This document shows positions 24,621 through 33,488 of a stretch of DNA of 33,488 nucleotides, piece after piece (the first letter of the stretch is position 1; each line of letters opens with the position of its first letter). Origin of the DNA: Planctomycetaceae bacterium UBA2671 (GTDB taxonomy: Bacteria; Planctomycetota; Planctomycetia; Planctomycetales; Planctomycetaceae); contig DEML01000084.1 in assembly GCA_002359185.1 (NCBI GenBank), forward strand, positions 60,336 to 93,823, read 5' to 3'. The translations under genes were made by a program, and so were the position numbers. Under the pieces are notes generated by a model that made no database searches, was not told the DNA's origin, and worked only from the letters and a program-made list of their open reading frames with translations.

Positions 24621-24795
24621 CGGAGGTCTTTCGTCGTCTGCCTGTGATTTGGTCAACGATTGGTTTCCAATCGAAACAGGTATGACACATTCTGGTTATT
24701 AATCATATTAAAATCGCATGACTCAATCTTGAATTTTCGATTATAACCTTCAAATCTGATTCGCAATCCCATTCGACAAAGATAATGAAAGACTA

Positions 24796-25662
24796 ATGAT
24801 GCAAATTCCCATTTCAGAAACTGTGAGCCTTTCTTCTCTCGGCCTCGATGAAAACTGGCTGCAAGAACAAATATGGGACAATCCTTCATGTCTTGATCTT
24901 GGGGATTTGGTCGGAGTGACAAAAGAGAGAAATGTTTCATCAGGAGGTAAACTCGATATTTTGCTCAAAAACCCTGTTGATGATGCGATGTACGAAGTCG
25001 AAGTTATGCGCGGTGAAACGGATGCCAATCATATTATTCGTACGATTGAATACTGGGATTTGATCAAGAAGAGATGGCCACAGCGGCAGCATTTTGCGGT
25101 CATCATTGCCGAGCGAATTACAAAGCGTTTTTTCAACGTGATTCAGATATTAAGCGGATCTGTTCCACTGATTGCAATTCAGGTGAATGTCATCAAATCA
25201 CCAGAGGGGCATTTATTGCACTTCACCAAGATATTGGATGTTTACGAGGAAGCAGAAGATGATTCCAGCCAAGATTCTGAAGGATATGACGAGAGTTACT
25301 GGATGAATAAATCAGCCGAGACCTTATCAGCAGCAAAAAAAATACTCGAAGTCACATTGTCAGAATATGACAATGCCAGACTCAACTTCTGCAAATATTC
25401 GATAAACATTGTTCAAGACGGGAACAATCAGATGCAGATCAGAGCGAGGGCAGGAAGCAATGTGCTCATAGAGTTTCGATTTGGTTCACATCTTGAAGAA
25501 GTTATCGAATTACTCGAAGCGCAATCGATTCAGTATAGAAACAATCCTAAAATGATGGTTTTTTCGATCAGTAACAAGAGAGTATTCGAAGATGATGTGT
25601 TGTTTCGCGAGATTGCCAGATTAAACAATCGCTGGTGGCAGGATAAATCGAGCGAAGAATAG
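24796..25662 (+). CDS. PD-(D/E)XK-like nuclease-fold protein of unknown function
   Basis: A 288-aa cytoplasmic protein, start ATG 24796 or 24799 (tandem ATG). The N-terminal half resembles the NucS/PD-(D/E)XK-type core: a helical segment WLQEQIWDNPSCL, then GGKLDILL with Asp54, then YEVEVMRG with Glu67 and Glu69 in the ExK position, then IRTIEYWD and HFAVIIAERITKRFFNVI. In a standard active site Glu69 would be Lys, so catalysis is uncertain. The C-terminal half is a mixed alpha/beta segment with no recognised fold. I recall HIIRTIEYWD as a recurring motif in bacterial hypothetical proteins of this type, but the family name is not firm. It converges on the toroid gene, whose stop is 14 bases away, and local base use is AT-rich. 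Confidence 0.6.
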   Translation: MMQIPISETVSLSSLGLDENWLQEQIWDNPSCLDLGDLVGVTKERNVSSGGKLDILLKNPVDDAMYEVEVMRGETDANHIIRTIEYWDLIKKRWPQRQHFAVIIAERITKRFFNVIQILSGSVPLIAIQVNVIKSPEGHLLHFTKILDVYEEAEDDSSQDSEGYDESYWMNKSAETLSAAKKILEVTLSEYDNARLNFCKYSINIVQDGNNQMQIRARAGSNVLIEFRFGSHLEEVIELLEAQSIQYRNNPKMMVFSISNKRVFEDDVLFREIARLNNRWWQDKSSEE

Positions 25663-25675
25663 CAGCCGATGATTT

Positions 25676-27906
<2,231 letters not shown>

Positions 27907-27910
<4 letters not shown>

Positions 27911-28329
27911 GAATTGTCCTCCTCAGCCACTCGATTGGCGAGCGACAAATTCGTAATTCCGACTCGATGGCAGACTGCGAGAATGTCCATCACATTCTGA
28001 TAAGATCCCGTCGCATCGCCGCGCACAACAACGCCCTGGTCGGCATAACGACTTTTGGCCACCTTGAGTTGCTCTTCAAGTTCAACAATTGTGACGAGAG
28101 TATCACCGAGGAACAATTCCCCTGTTTTTGCCACACTCACTACAACTTCATCCGGGAGTTCCGTCAGGGGGAGCGCATCGGAAACCGTCGGCAATTCAAT
28201 TTCGAATTGACGTTCCGCATCCGAGAACTTCGTCCCCACCATGAAGAAGATGATCAGTAACAACACGATATCAATCATCGGAGTGAGGTTGAGAACCGGC
28301 TCTTCAACTTCTTCGGTCTTCAACGGCAT
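27907..28329 (-). CDS. exbD: ExbD/TolR-family biopolymer transport protein
   Basis: Inner-membrane stator-like subunit that with ExbB/TolQ harvests the proton gradient for outer-envelope machines. At 140 aa it has normal length. The single membrane segment starts NLTPMIDIVLLLIIFFM, with Asp20 at the conserved proton-path position, and is followed by a periplasmic domain ending in GVGITNLSLA. The stop TGA overlaps the GTG start of the toroid gene by four bases. No exbB/tolQ-like gene lies upstream: the preceding region is a 435-bp gap and then glgC on the same strand. The start ATG at 28329 has only a weak GGAATG upstream. Confidence 0.93.
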
Positions 28330-28764
28330 CTGTTCATTCCACGCATTTATTGCTGAAGTTCAGGCTACAAACTTTTCATAATATTTTTATAACCACTAAG
28401 TCACAAAGGCACGAAGAGTTTTAAGGCGGATGTGCTTCAAATTCAAAAAGAACGATTTTACTTATTGACGATGAAAATCAAAAAATCTCTTAGTGTCTTT
28501 GTGACTTCGTGGTAAAAAATTATTTACAATCTCGATATCTGGTCATCTCAAGGAGAACATCACCAATTCAAGCGAATTCTCAACTCTTACTAAGTATATC
28601 GACCTATGCCCAATGAAATCCAATTTTCCTGAAAAATGCCTGCAACTCGAACATATTCATTGAGACTAATATTCGACGAAGCTGGAAGATCAGGGAGAGT
28701 GGGTAATCTGTGAGGATTTCCTGAGTCACGTCTGAGAAAATAGAGTGAATGAGAAGAAATTCAC
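28330..28764. other. Intergenic gap between glgC and exbD with an inverted repeat pair
   Basis: No gene is supported. It holds an inverted pair of CACTAAGTCACAAAGGCAC-type repeats (28391-28418 and 28487-28513) enclosing about 68 bases. The remainder (28514-28764) shows no hairpin, promoter or coding frame that I can support. An exbD promoter must lie here if exbD is not read through from glgC. Confidence 0.6.
28391..28513 (+). repeat. Inverted pair of AACCACTAAGTCACAAAG repeats
   Basis: The left arm (28391-28418, AACCACTAAGTCACAAAGG...) and right arm (28487-28513, ...TTTGTGACTTCGTGGT) are reverse complements of about 27 bases with three mismatches, separated by about 68 bases. Such sequence is a known interspersed type in environmental bacteria. 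The mismatches swap ACTAAG and ACGAAG between arms. Confidence 0.75.
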
Positions 28765-30006
28765 TCAAGTTGAGAGCTCTGCCAGAGAGCCGACTTTTCC
28801 AATGACTGCGATTCCATTTTCACTGATGGTAAAGCCATTGCGACGGTCTTCGTTCTGATCAAAACCAATTCGGAAATGTTCGGGGATGACCACGCCTTTA
28901 TCGATGATCGCATTTCGAATTCTGGCATGCCTGCCAACGATAACATTGTCAAACAGGATCGAATTTTCGACCGTTGCCCAACTGTTGATCCGCACATTCG
29001 ACGAAATGATCGAGCCTTCCGCCCGGCCGCCGGACAGGATTGAACCCGTGCAGACCAGACTGTCAATCGCTTCTCCGACGCGGGGGTGTTCCTGATTCTT
29101 CTGAGCGAACACAAATTTCGGGGGTGGCAACAAGGGCTGATAACTGCGAATCGGCCAGCTTTGATCATAGAGGTTCAATTGAGGATCGACCGAAATCAAA
29201 TCCATATTGGCTTCATAATAAGAATCTATCGTGCCGACATCACGCCAGTAAGCCGTCTCTCCCGTGTTCTTATCCTGAAACGGAAACGCCTGGACGTGAT
29301 GATCTTGTATGATGCGGGGAATGATATCCTTGCCGAAGTCGTGACTGCTTCCGCGAATGGTCGCATCGCGACAGAGTTCTTCATAGAGAAAGTCGGACTG
29401 AAACGCATACACGCCCATCGAAGCCAGGCATTTTGTCGGATCGTTTGGCAGCGGTTGCGGGTTAGCGGGCTTCTCCTGAAAGTCGATCACGCGGCCTGCC
29501 TCATCGATGGACATCACGCCAAACTGCCGCCCCTCTTCCAGTGAAACCGGCAAGCAGGCAATCGAAACTGCGGCAGAGGCTGCGACATGCCGGCCAAGCA
29601 TTTCGGAATAATCCATCTTATAGATGTGATCGCCCGAAAGAATCAGCACATTGTCTGCGCGAGTTTTCTCAATCGAATAAATGTTCTGATAAACCGCATC
29701 AGCTGTCCCCTGATACCATTGCTCGTCGAGTCGTTGCTGAGGAGAAAGGATATCGACATATTCATCCAGTTCACGGCACAAAAAACGCCATGCCTGATTG
29801 ATATGTCTGTCGAGACTGGCCGCTTTATACTGCGTGAAAACCAGAATTCGCCGCAATCCGCTGTTCAGACAGTTCGACAACGTAAAATCAATAATGCGAT
29901 AACTCCCCCCAAACGGCACCGCCGGCTTAGCCCGATCACGCGTCAACGGTTCCAACCGGCTTCCCTTGCCCCCCGCCAATATCAATGCCACATCCCGTCG
30001 CATCAT
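28765..30006 (-). CDS. glgC: Glucose-1-phosphate adenylyltransferase (ADP-glucose pyrophosphorylase)
   Basis: Makes ADP-glucose from glucose-1-phosphate and ATP, the first committed step of bacterial glycogen synthesis, in the cytoplasm. The 413-aa protein has the nucleotide-binding opening LILAGGKGSRLEPLT (8-22) with the Lys/Arg-rich regulatory segment AKPAVPFGGSYRIIDF, the substrate segment WYQGTADAVYQN (about 97-108) and SGDHIYKMDY (about 124-133). The last 100 residues form a left-handed beta-helix-like domain (SGGRAEGSIISSN, VIVGRHARI, DKGVVIPE). Two ATG codons (30006, 30003) are adjacent. No other glycogen gene is in the window. A short G-rich sequence lies beyond its 5' end. Confidence 0.96.
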   Translation of the reverse strand: MMRRDVALILAGGKGSRLEPLTRDRAKPAVPFGGSYRIIDFTLSNCLNSGLRRILVFTQYKAASLDRHINQAWRFLCRELDEYVDILSPQQRLDEQWYQGTADAVYQNIYSIEKTRADNVLILSGDHIYKMDYSEMLGRHVAASAAVSIACLPVSLEEGRQFGVMSIDEAGRVIDFQEKPANPQPLPNDPTKCLASMGVYAFQSDFLYEELCRDATIRGSSHDFGKDIIPRIIQDHHVQAFPFQDKNTGETAYWRDVGTIDSYYEANMDLISVDPQLNLYDQSWPIRSYQPLLPPPKFVFAQKNQEHPRVGEAIDSLVCTGSILSGGRAEGSIISSNVRINSWATVENSILFDNVIVGRHARIRNAIIDKGVVIPEHFRIGFDQNEDRRNGFTISENGIAVIGKVGSLAELST

Positions 30007-30096
30007 GTTGCCCGCCCGAACTGAAGTTGTGTGTCAGAAGTCCCTATAATAATAATTGTAGATTTGTTTATGTGTGTTTGGCAAGACGGGAATTTT

Positions 30097-30124
30097 TTGA
30101 GGGTTGAGGGTTGAGGGTTGAGGG
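30097..30124 (+). repeat. Four tandem TTGAGGG heptamers, G-quadruplex-like
   Basis: Four exact copies of the 7-mer TTGAGGG, giving four G3 tracts separated by TTGA loops. This fits the pattern of a DNA or RNA G-quadruplex (G3 tracts, 4-base loops). It lies in the 248-bp divergent gap between glgC and the peptidyl-prolyl isomerase gene. Confidence 0.8.
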
Positions 30125-30254
30125 TGGTGTTCAGGTTTGAACTACGGAATGGATTTACGTTACTCTTCCAATATGCTTTTCAAAGGCTATTAAACCATGA
30201 ATCAAGTACTCTAACCTCTCCCCACTAATCTCTAACCTCACCTGGGCTTCTTTC

Positions 30255-31175
30255 ATGAATGAATTGACGACCACTGTTCTCCTGACATTCATCGGACTGT
30301 CGATAGGGATTGCTCAACCCATTACAGCTTTCGCACAGCAATCTCGACTGGCTGCGGAAGTGAATGGGAAGGTGATCACAGAGCATCAGATCAACGAAGC
30401 CATGAAGACGCTGGGAGTTTATGGCAATGACAATCGCGAAACGTTCGAGCGGATGCGGGAGCGATTGATCGAACGAACATTGATCGATCAATTCCTGAAA
30501 TCGCGCGGCATCACTGCTCCAAAACTGCTGGTCGAACGCCGCATGAATCATGTCGAAAAGATTCTGGCTCAGGAAGACGATCCCGATCAGGCTCTCGAAA
30601 ATCTGCACCTCACCCGCGAGCAGTTGCGCAAAGAAATTTCACTGCCACTCGCCTGGCAACGTTATGTCCGACAAGTCGTAACCGATGGTCAGATCAGCGA
30701 ATACTTCCAGCAACATCAGCAGGAACTCGATGGCACAAAACGCACCGTCAGCCAGATCTTCCTCAAACTTCCCCGCGATGCCAGTGAATCAGAAGTTGAA
30801 ATTGCTCTGCGAAAACTGAGAAATTCCAGCCAGATGGTCGGCAAAAATGGAGTCAGTTTTGCAGACGTTGCTCGCAGAATGTCAGAAGCCCCCACAGCTG
30901 AACAGGGAGGCTTAATTGGCACCTTCGCCTTCACCGGACAGATGCCCAGGCAAATTGTGGAGGTCGCGTTTCAAACTCCAGAAGGCGAAATGAGCGAACC
31001 CTTCCGCAGCATCTATGGCGTGCATCTACTGTACGTCGACAAAATCATCCCCGGCCAACTCACCCCGGAAGACGCCCGCCCCCAAATCCTCGAACACTTC
31101 GACCAACAACTCTGGCAGGAAACGGTCAAACGTTTAAAGGCAGAAGGTAATATCATTTATTTTGAATTGCCGTAG
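30255..31175 (+). CDS. Secreted SurA/PrsA-like parvulin peptidyl-prolyl cis-trans isomerase
   Basis: Folding factor for exported proteins. The 306-aa product starts with a signal peptide (MNELTTTVLLTFIGLSIGIA, cleavage near AFA about residue 27), then a SurA-N-like helical chaperone region (about 32-155) with AEVNGKVITEHQINEAM at its opening, then a parvulin domain (about 163-265: SQIFLKLP, VSFADVARRMSEAP, GGLIGTF, VEVAFQTPEGEMSEPFRSIYGVHLLYV). Only one parvulin domain is present, unlike Escherichia SurA with two. The stop TAG at 31173-31175 is part of a dispersed repeat (31170-31196). It is followed by the sialidase-like gene 90 bases on, but coupling is not evident. Confidence 0.9.
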   Translation: MNELTTTVLLTFIGLSIGIAQPITAFAQQSRLAAEVNGKVITEHQINEAMKTLGVYGNDNRETFERMRERLIERTLIDQFLKSRGITAPKLLVERRMNHVEKILAQEDDPDQALENLHLTREQLRKEISLPLAWQRYVRQVVTDGQISEYFQQHQQELDGTKRTVSQIFLKLPRDASESEVEIALRKLRNSSQMVGKNGVSFADVARRMSEAPTAEQGGLIGTFAFTGQMPRQIVEVAFQTPEGEMSEPFRSIYGVHLLYVDKIIPGQLTPEDARPQILEHFDQQLWQETVKRLKAEGNIIYFELP

Positions 31176-31196
31176 GTCAGGCTGTACATGACGAAA
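31170..31196 (+). repeat. CGTAGGTCAGGC-type repeat, copy 2
   Basis: GCCGTAGGTCAGGCTGTACATGACGAAAT-like sequence, matching the reverse complement of 102-129 at about 22 of 27 positions. It overlaps the last codon and the TAG stop of the isomerase gene. Confidence 0.65.
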
Positions 31197-31265
31197 TGAA
31201 AGAAACATACTGCCACGGCTCTGTGAGTTGCACCCGGCGTGCATGCTACCAAGGAATGTAAAACT

Positions 31266-32843
31266 ATGAATTACCACTCGGATAAAACATCGACAAGAAT
31301 AATATTCAGATCGATGCAGGCAACTCTCTTACCAATCGCTCTGATTTCCACTCTGATTACAAATTCACATGCAGATGATCTGACTTCGATTGGTGCCCCG
31401 AGATACCTTGCAGCGAACAACATGTCGATCGCTACTGGCAAGCCTTCGTTAGTCATGATGTCCAGTGGCTCAACCCATATTCCGGTGTGGTCACTCTCGG
31501 GAGGCACAACCGGCCAATCCGTGGCTGGTGTTGTGGCCGGGTTTTCGAAGGAATATGCAGCCGTCAAAATTGAAATTACTGTGACGTCGAATGACCCGAC
31601 AACCAGTCCAGAGTTTGAGGATGTCTACCGGGTTCATCTGTCTCAAATGATCGAAGGGGCTCCATTCACTTCCCGGTATCATCTCGGTAAGACCGTCCGA
31701 TCTGCACTTCCAGCCGGTCCTTTCTATTCGCGGAACATTGTCTTGGAATCCTGGTATGAAGTTGAACCGGAGGCTCCACTGTGGATTCGCATTCAGCGAG
31801 AACCGGGTGATGAGGGGGATACATTCACCCGTCCAACCGGATTGGCAATGGTCAAGGTGACACCTCTAAAATCTCTCGCAGAGCCCCGTATCGTGCAGGA
31901 TGTGCCCGGCTACAACTCATGGCCGATGATCCAGGCTCTCGATGATAAATTAGTCTGTACGTACTGCCGAGGTTCTGCTCATACAATTAACGAGGACGCC
32001 CGCGGCGTCTATGCTCGCACCTCCACAGACGGAGGAAAAACCTGGACAGCCGAAACCGTTGTCGCCGAGACTCCGGGCTATGGAGAAGTCACCGTTGGTA
32101 AGGGACTGGATTCCGCAGGAGCGATGCTGCTCTGGGTAAGACGCATCGGTAAGGACTGGAATCACGACCTTTATCGTACTACGGATGGAGTGAACTTCAC
32201 ACTCATCGCAACGCCGGAACTCGCCATTCAGCCGATGCAGATTACAGACGTCTATTCAGTCCCCGAAGTTGGGTTGATGGCATTGTGGTTCGCTGGAGAT
32301 TACAGCGACAAACCGAACCAATCGTGGGGCACGCTGACCAGCAATGATGATGGTTTAACCTGGTCACAAACCCCGGTCGAAACCGAACTGACCAAACCAA
32401 ACTGGCCGACAGAACCTTCTGCGGTTTATCTCGGCGATGGTCGCATTCTCGCGATTGCCAGAACGGAAACCGGCCCTGCTCAATTTCAGATAACCTCAAC
32501 AGATTACGGCAAAACCTGGACGAAAACCCAAACGAATATCCGTGATATCCATGCATCCACGCCCAGCCTGATTCTCGATGAAAAAACTGGCTTGCTGAGC
32601 AACTACTATTACGAACGTGGTAGAGGAATTCTCCGTCGCCGCGTCGTCGATCCCGAGAGCGTTTTCGAACATCCTCTCAACTGGCCCGACTCCGAAGCCA
32701 TCACCATCGCCAGCCCAATCGCCTGGGATTCCGGCAACGCAAACGCGACAGCACTCGGAAACAACCATTACATTTCCTTCTATTCAGGAAAAGCCCCTGA
32801 CACTTCGGTGATGGTCTCTGAGTTCCCCATTACAGCCAAGTAG
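31266..32843 (+). CDS. Secreted sialidase-like BNR-repeat protein
   Basis: Predicted exported six-bladed propeller related to exo-alpha-sialidases; it may act on or bind sialic-acid-type or other sugars. The start ATG at 31266 is preferred to the frame start 31239, with AAGGA ten bases upstream; the signal segment MQATLLPIALISTLITNSHA ends near residue 35. Asp-box motifs (S/T-x-D-x-G-x-T/S-W) appear three times: STDGGKTW (about 253), SNDDGLTW and STDYGKTW. An N-terminal beta-rich region of about 170 residues precedes the propeller. The catalytic Arg triad and Tyr/Glu pair of true sialidases cannot be confirmed by eye. The final codon AAG and stop TAG lie inside a perfect hairpin repeat. Confidence 0.82.
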   Translation: MNYHSDKTSTRIIFRSMQATLLPIALISTLITNSHADDLTSIGAPRYLAANNMSIATGKPSLVMMSSGSTHIPVWSLSGGTTGQSVAGVVAGFSKEYAAVKIEITVTSNDPTTSPEFEDVYRVHLSQMIEGAPFTSRYHLGKTVRSALPAGPFYSRNIVLESWYEVEPEAPLWIRIQREPGDEGDTFTRPTGLAMVKVTPLKSLAEPRIVQDVPGYNSWPMIQALDDKLVCTYCRGSAHTINEDARGVYARTSTDGGKTWTAETVVAETPGYGEVTVGKGLDSAGAMLLWVRRIGKDWNHDLYRTTDGVNFTLIATPELAIQPMQITDVYSVPEVGLMALWFAGDYSDKPNQSWGTLTSNDDGLTWSQTPVETELTKPNWPTEPSAVYLGDGRILAIARTETGPAQFQITSTDYGKTWTKTQTNIRDIHASTPSLILDEKTGLLSNYYYERGRGILRRRVVDPESVFEHPLNWPDSEAITIASPIAWDSGNANATALGNNHYISFYSGKAPDTSVMVSEFPITAK

Positions 32844-32865
32844 GGCAGGCTCCTGCCCTACTTGG
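32836..32865 (+). repeat. Perfect 14-bp hairpin (CCAAGTAGGGCAGG) overlapping a stop codon
   Basis: CCAAGTAGGGCAGG (32836-32849) pairs with CCTGCCCTACTTGG (32852-32865), loop only a few bases. The last sense codon and the TAG stop of the sialidase-like gene fall in the left arm. No T-run follows. Confidence 0.85.
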
Positions 32866-32950
32866 CTGGGCTCAGGCTTGGATGAGCATGATGAATTTGC
32901 TATTCAATAGACATGGAGAGCGAATGGCAAATCATCTTGTGCTTTCAGTA

Positions 32951-32973
32951 CCCAACCGACAAAGTCGGTTGGG
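32951..32973 (+). repeat. CCCAACCGAC hairpin
   Basis: CCCAACCGAC (32951-32960), loop AAA, GTCGGTTGGG (32964-32973); a perfect 10-bp stem. It lies upstream of the truncated sulfatase, in a gap that also holds the hairpin at 32836. Confidence 0.75.
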
Positions 32974-33107
32974 CCACCCGCGTGGACATGGCACACGGCT
33001 CGACTTGCTGGAGTATCATTGCAGGATACCGAAATAGAATCGGATAATTCGTGGCACAATCCAATATTGATCAGCAAGATCATAAAGATATTCACAGAAA
33101 GCAAAAA

Positions 33108-33248
33108 ATGTTGAATTGCCGATCCAGAAATTATGGCGTTGCGTTATTGGCGTGCATGCTCCTGATTGTGTTTCCTGTGTGGGTCAACGCATCTGATAAG
33201 AAGCCGCCAAATATTATTTTCATCTTTGTCGACGACCTGGATAATTAA
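33108..33248 (+). pseudogene. Truncated sulfatase: signal peptide plus first motif only
   Basis: The frame from ATG 33108 (or GTG 33051) reads a standard signal peptide (ALLACMLLIVFPVWVNA), then KKPPNIIFIFVDDL, the exact hallmark start of secreted sulfatases, and then hits TAA at 33246-33248 after two more codons. The remaining roughly 400 residues, including the CxPSR site, are absent: continuing in the same frame past the stop gives a 60-codon stretch unlike any sulfatase, ending at TAA 33435-33437. So the gene appears to have lost its body by a junction near 33240. Because the window ends 240 bases later, the missing part could lie elsewhere. It follows the sialidase-like gene on the same strand. 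Confidence 0.8.
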
Positions 33249-33488
33249 ATTATTGAAGCGGCTCAGGAAGGCCTGGAAATCCGCGTATTTAAGAGTAAAA
33301 CGGCGAATTCGAAATCACCAGCGATACTGCAAAATTGCGGGCAATTCAGTGCGATTAACTACATTTTGCTACATGCATCCTGCTTGGAAAGAGAGTATGC
33401 TTACAAATACTGGTGGCAGATAATCGCCGGGGCATAATTTTGAATCTTACTGCGAGAGGAGCGAGAATCTGTTGAAACGATTTGCACT
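33249..33488. other. Unassigned sequence after the sulfatase stub
   Basis: No coding frame with a recognisable domain. In the sulfatase frame beyond its TAA, a 62-codon open stretch reads IIEAAQEGLEIRVF ... NYILLHASCLE ... YWWQIIAGA and then a TAA at 33435. It may be a fragment of another gene joined to the sulfatase N-terminus, but I do not recognise it. The window ends here, so a downstream gene cannot be judged. Confidence 0.4.

Noticed and set aside
33166..33423. An 85-codon open frame overlapping the sulfatase stub
   Set aside because: Out of frame with the sulfatase signal peptide, with no domain; basic composition looks like noncoding translation.

Overview
The window looks like a chromosomal segment of a planctomycete (Planctomycetia, of the Gimesia/Rubinisphaera kind). 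This is inferred from gene content; no rRNA or marker gene allows a firm placement. The pointers are: two sulfatase genes (one truncated), a ThuA-domain protein, a sialidase-like BNR protein and a parallel beta-helix protein; an MJ0042-type zinc-ribbon membrane protein; a squalene-cyclase-like toroid protein coupled to ExbD; large secreted alpha/beta hydrolases; many lipoproteins; and an unusually dense set of short intergenic hairpin repeats. Gene orientation is mixed and operons are short.

Layout. 0.4-5 kb: a 72-aa lipoprotein, then housekeeping genes pyrD (dihydroorotate dehydrogenase), trpS (tryptophanyl-tRNA synthetase) and a purF-type amidophosphoribosyltransferase. 5-8.4 kb: a ThuA protein divergent from a secreted sulfatase, then pgpA. 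8.5-10 kb: a large lipoprotein with a gluzincin-like HExxH site. 10.2 kb: tRNA-Asp(GTC) with a plausible promoter and a strong terminator. 10.5-12.4 kb: three small accessory genes of unknown function. 12.5-15.7 kb: a secreted alpha/beta hydrolase, a secreted parallel beta-helix protein and a DMP19/DUF4375-like protein, the last two lying between identical 41-bp direct repeats. 15.8-20 kb (minus strand): a LarA-like protein, a sugar-binding lipoprotein and an RbsA-type double ATPase, with no permease. 20.4-22.1 kb: an ECF sigma factor and a zinc-ribbon membrane protein. 22.2-24.6 kb: a duplicated hydrolase whose first copy has lost the nucleophile. 24.8-25.7 kb: a nuclease-fold-like protein. 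25.7-28.3 kb: exbD overlapping a membrane-anchored cyclase-like toroid protein. 28.8-30 kb: glgC. 30.3-33.2 kb: a SurA/PrsA-like peptidyl-prolyl isomerase, a sialidase-like protein and a sulfatase stub cut off just after its N-terminal motif.

How the genes fit together. The sulfatases, sialidase-like protein, beta-helix protein, esterases and ThuA protein fit the breakdown of sulfated polysaccharides typical of this phylum. The sugar-binding lipoprotein, RbsA ATPase and LarA-like protein form an uptake and catabolism module that must borrow a permease from elsewhere. The rest is core metabolism (pyrimidine, purine, phospholipid, glycogen, tRNA charging).

The most notable pattern is not a protein system but the repeats. 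Several families of 20-80 bp hairpins sit in nearly every intergenic gap, and in three cases (8481-10013, 30255-31175, 31266-32843) the stop codon, and sometimes the last residues of the protein, lie inside such a repeat. I did not find a convincing new multi-gene defence or biosynthetic system.
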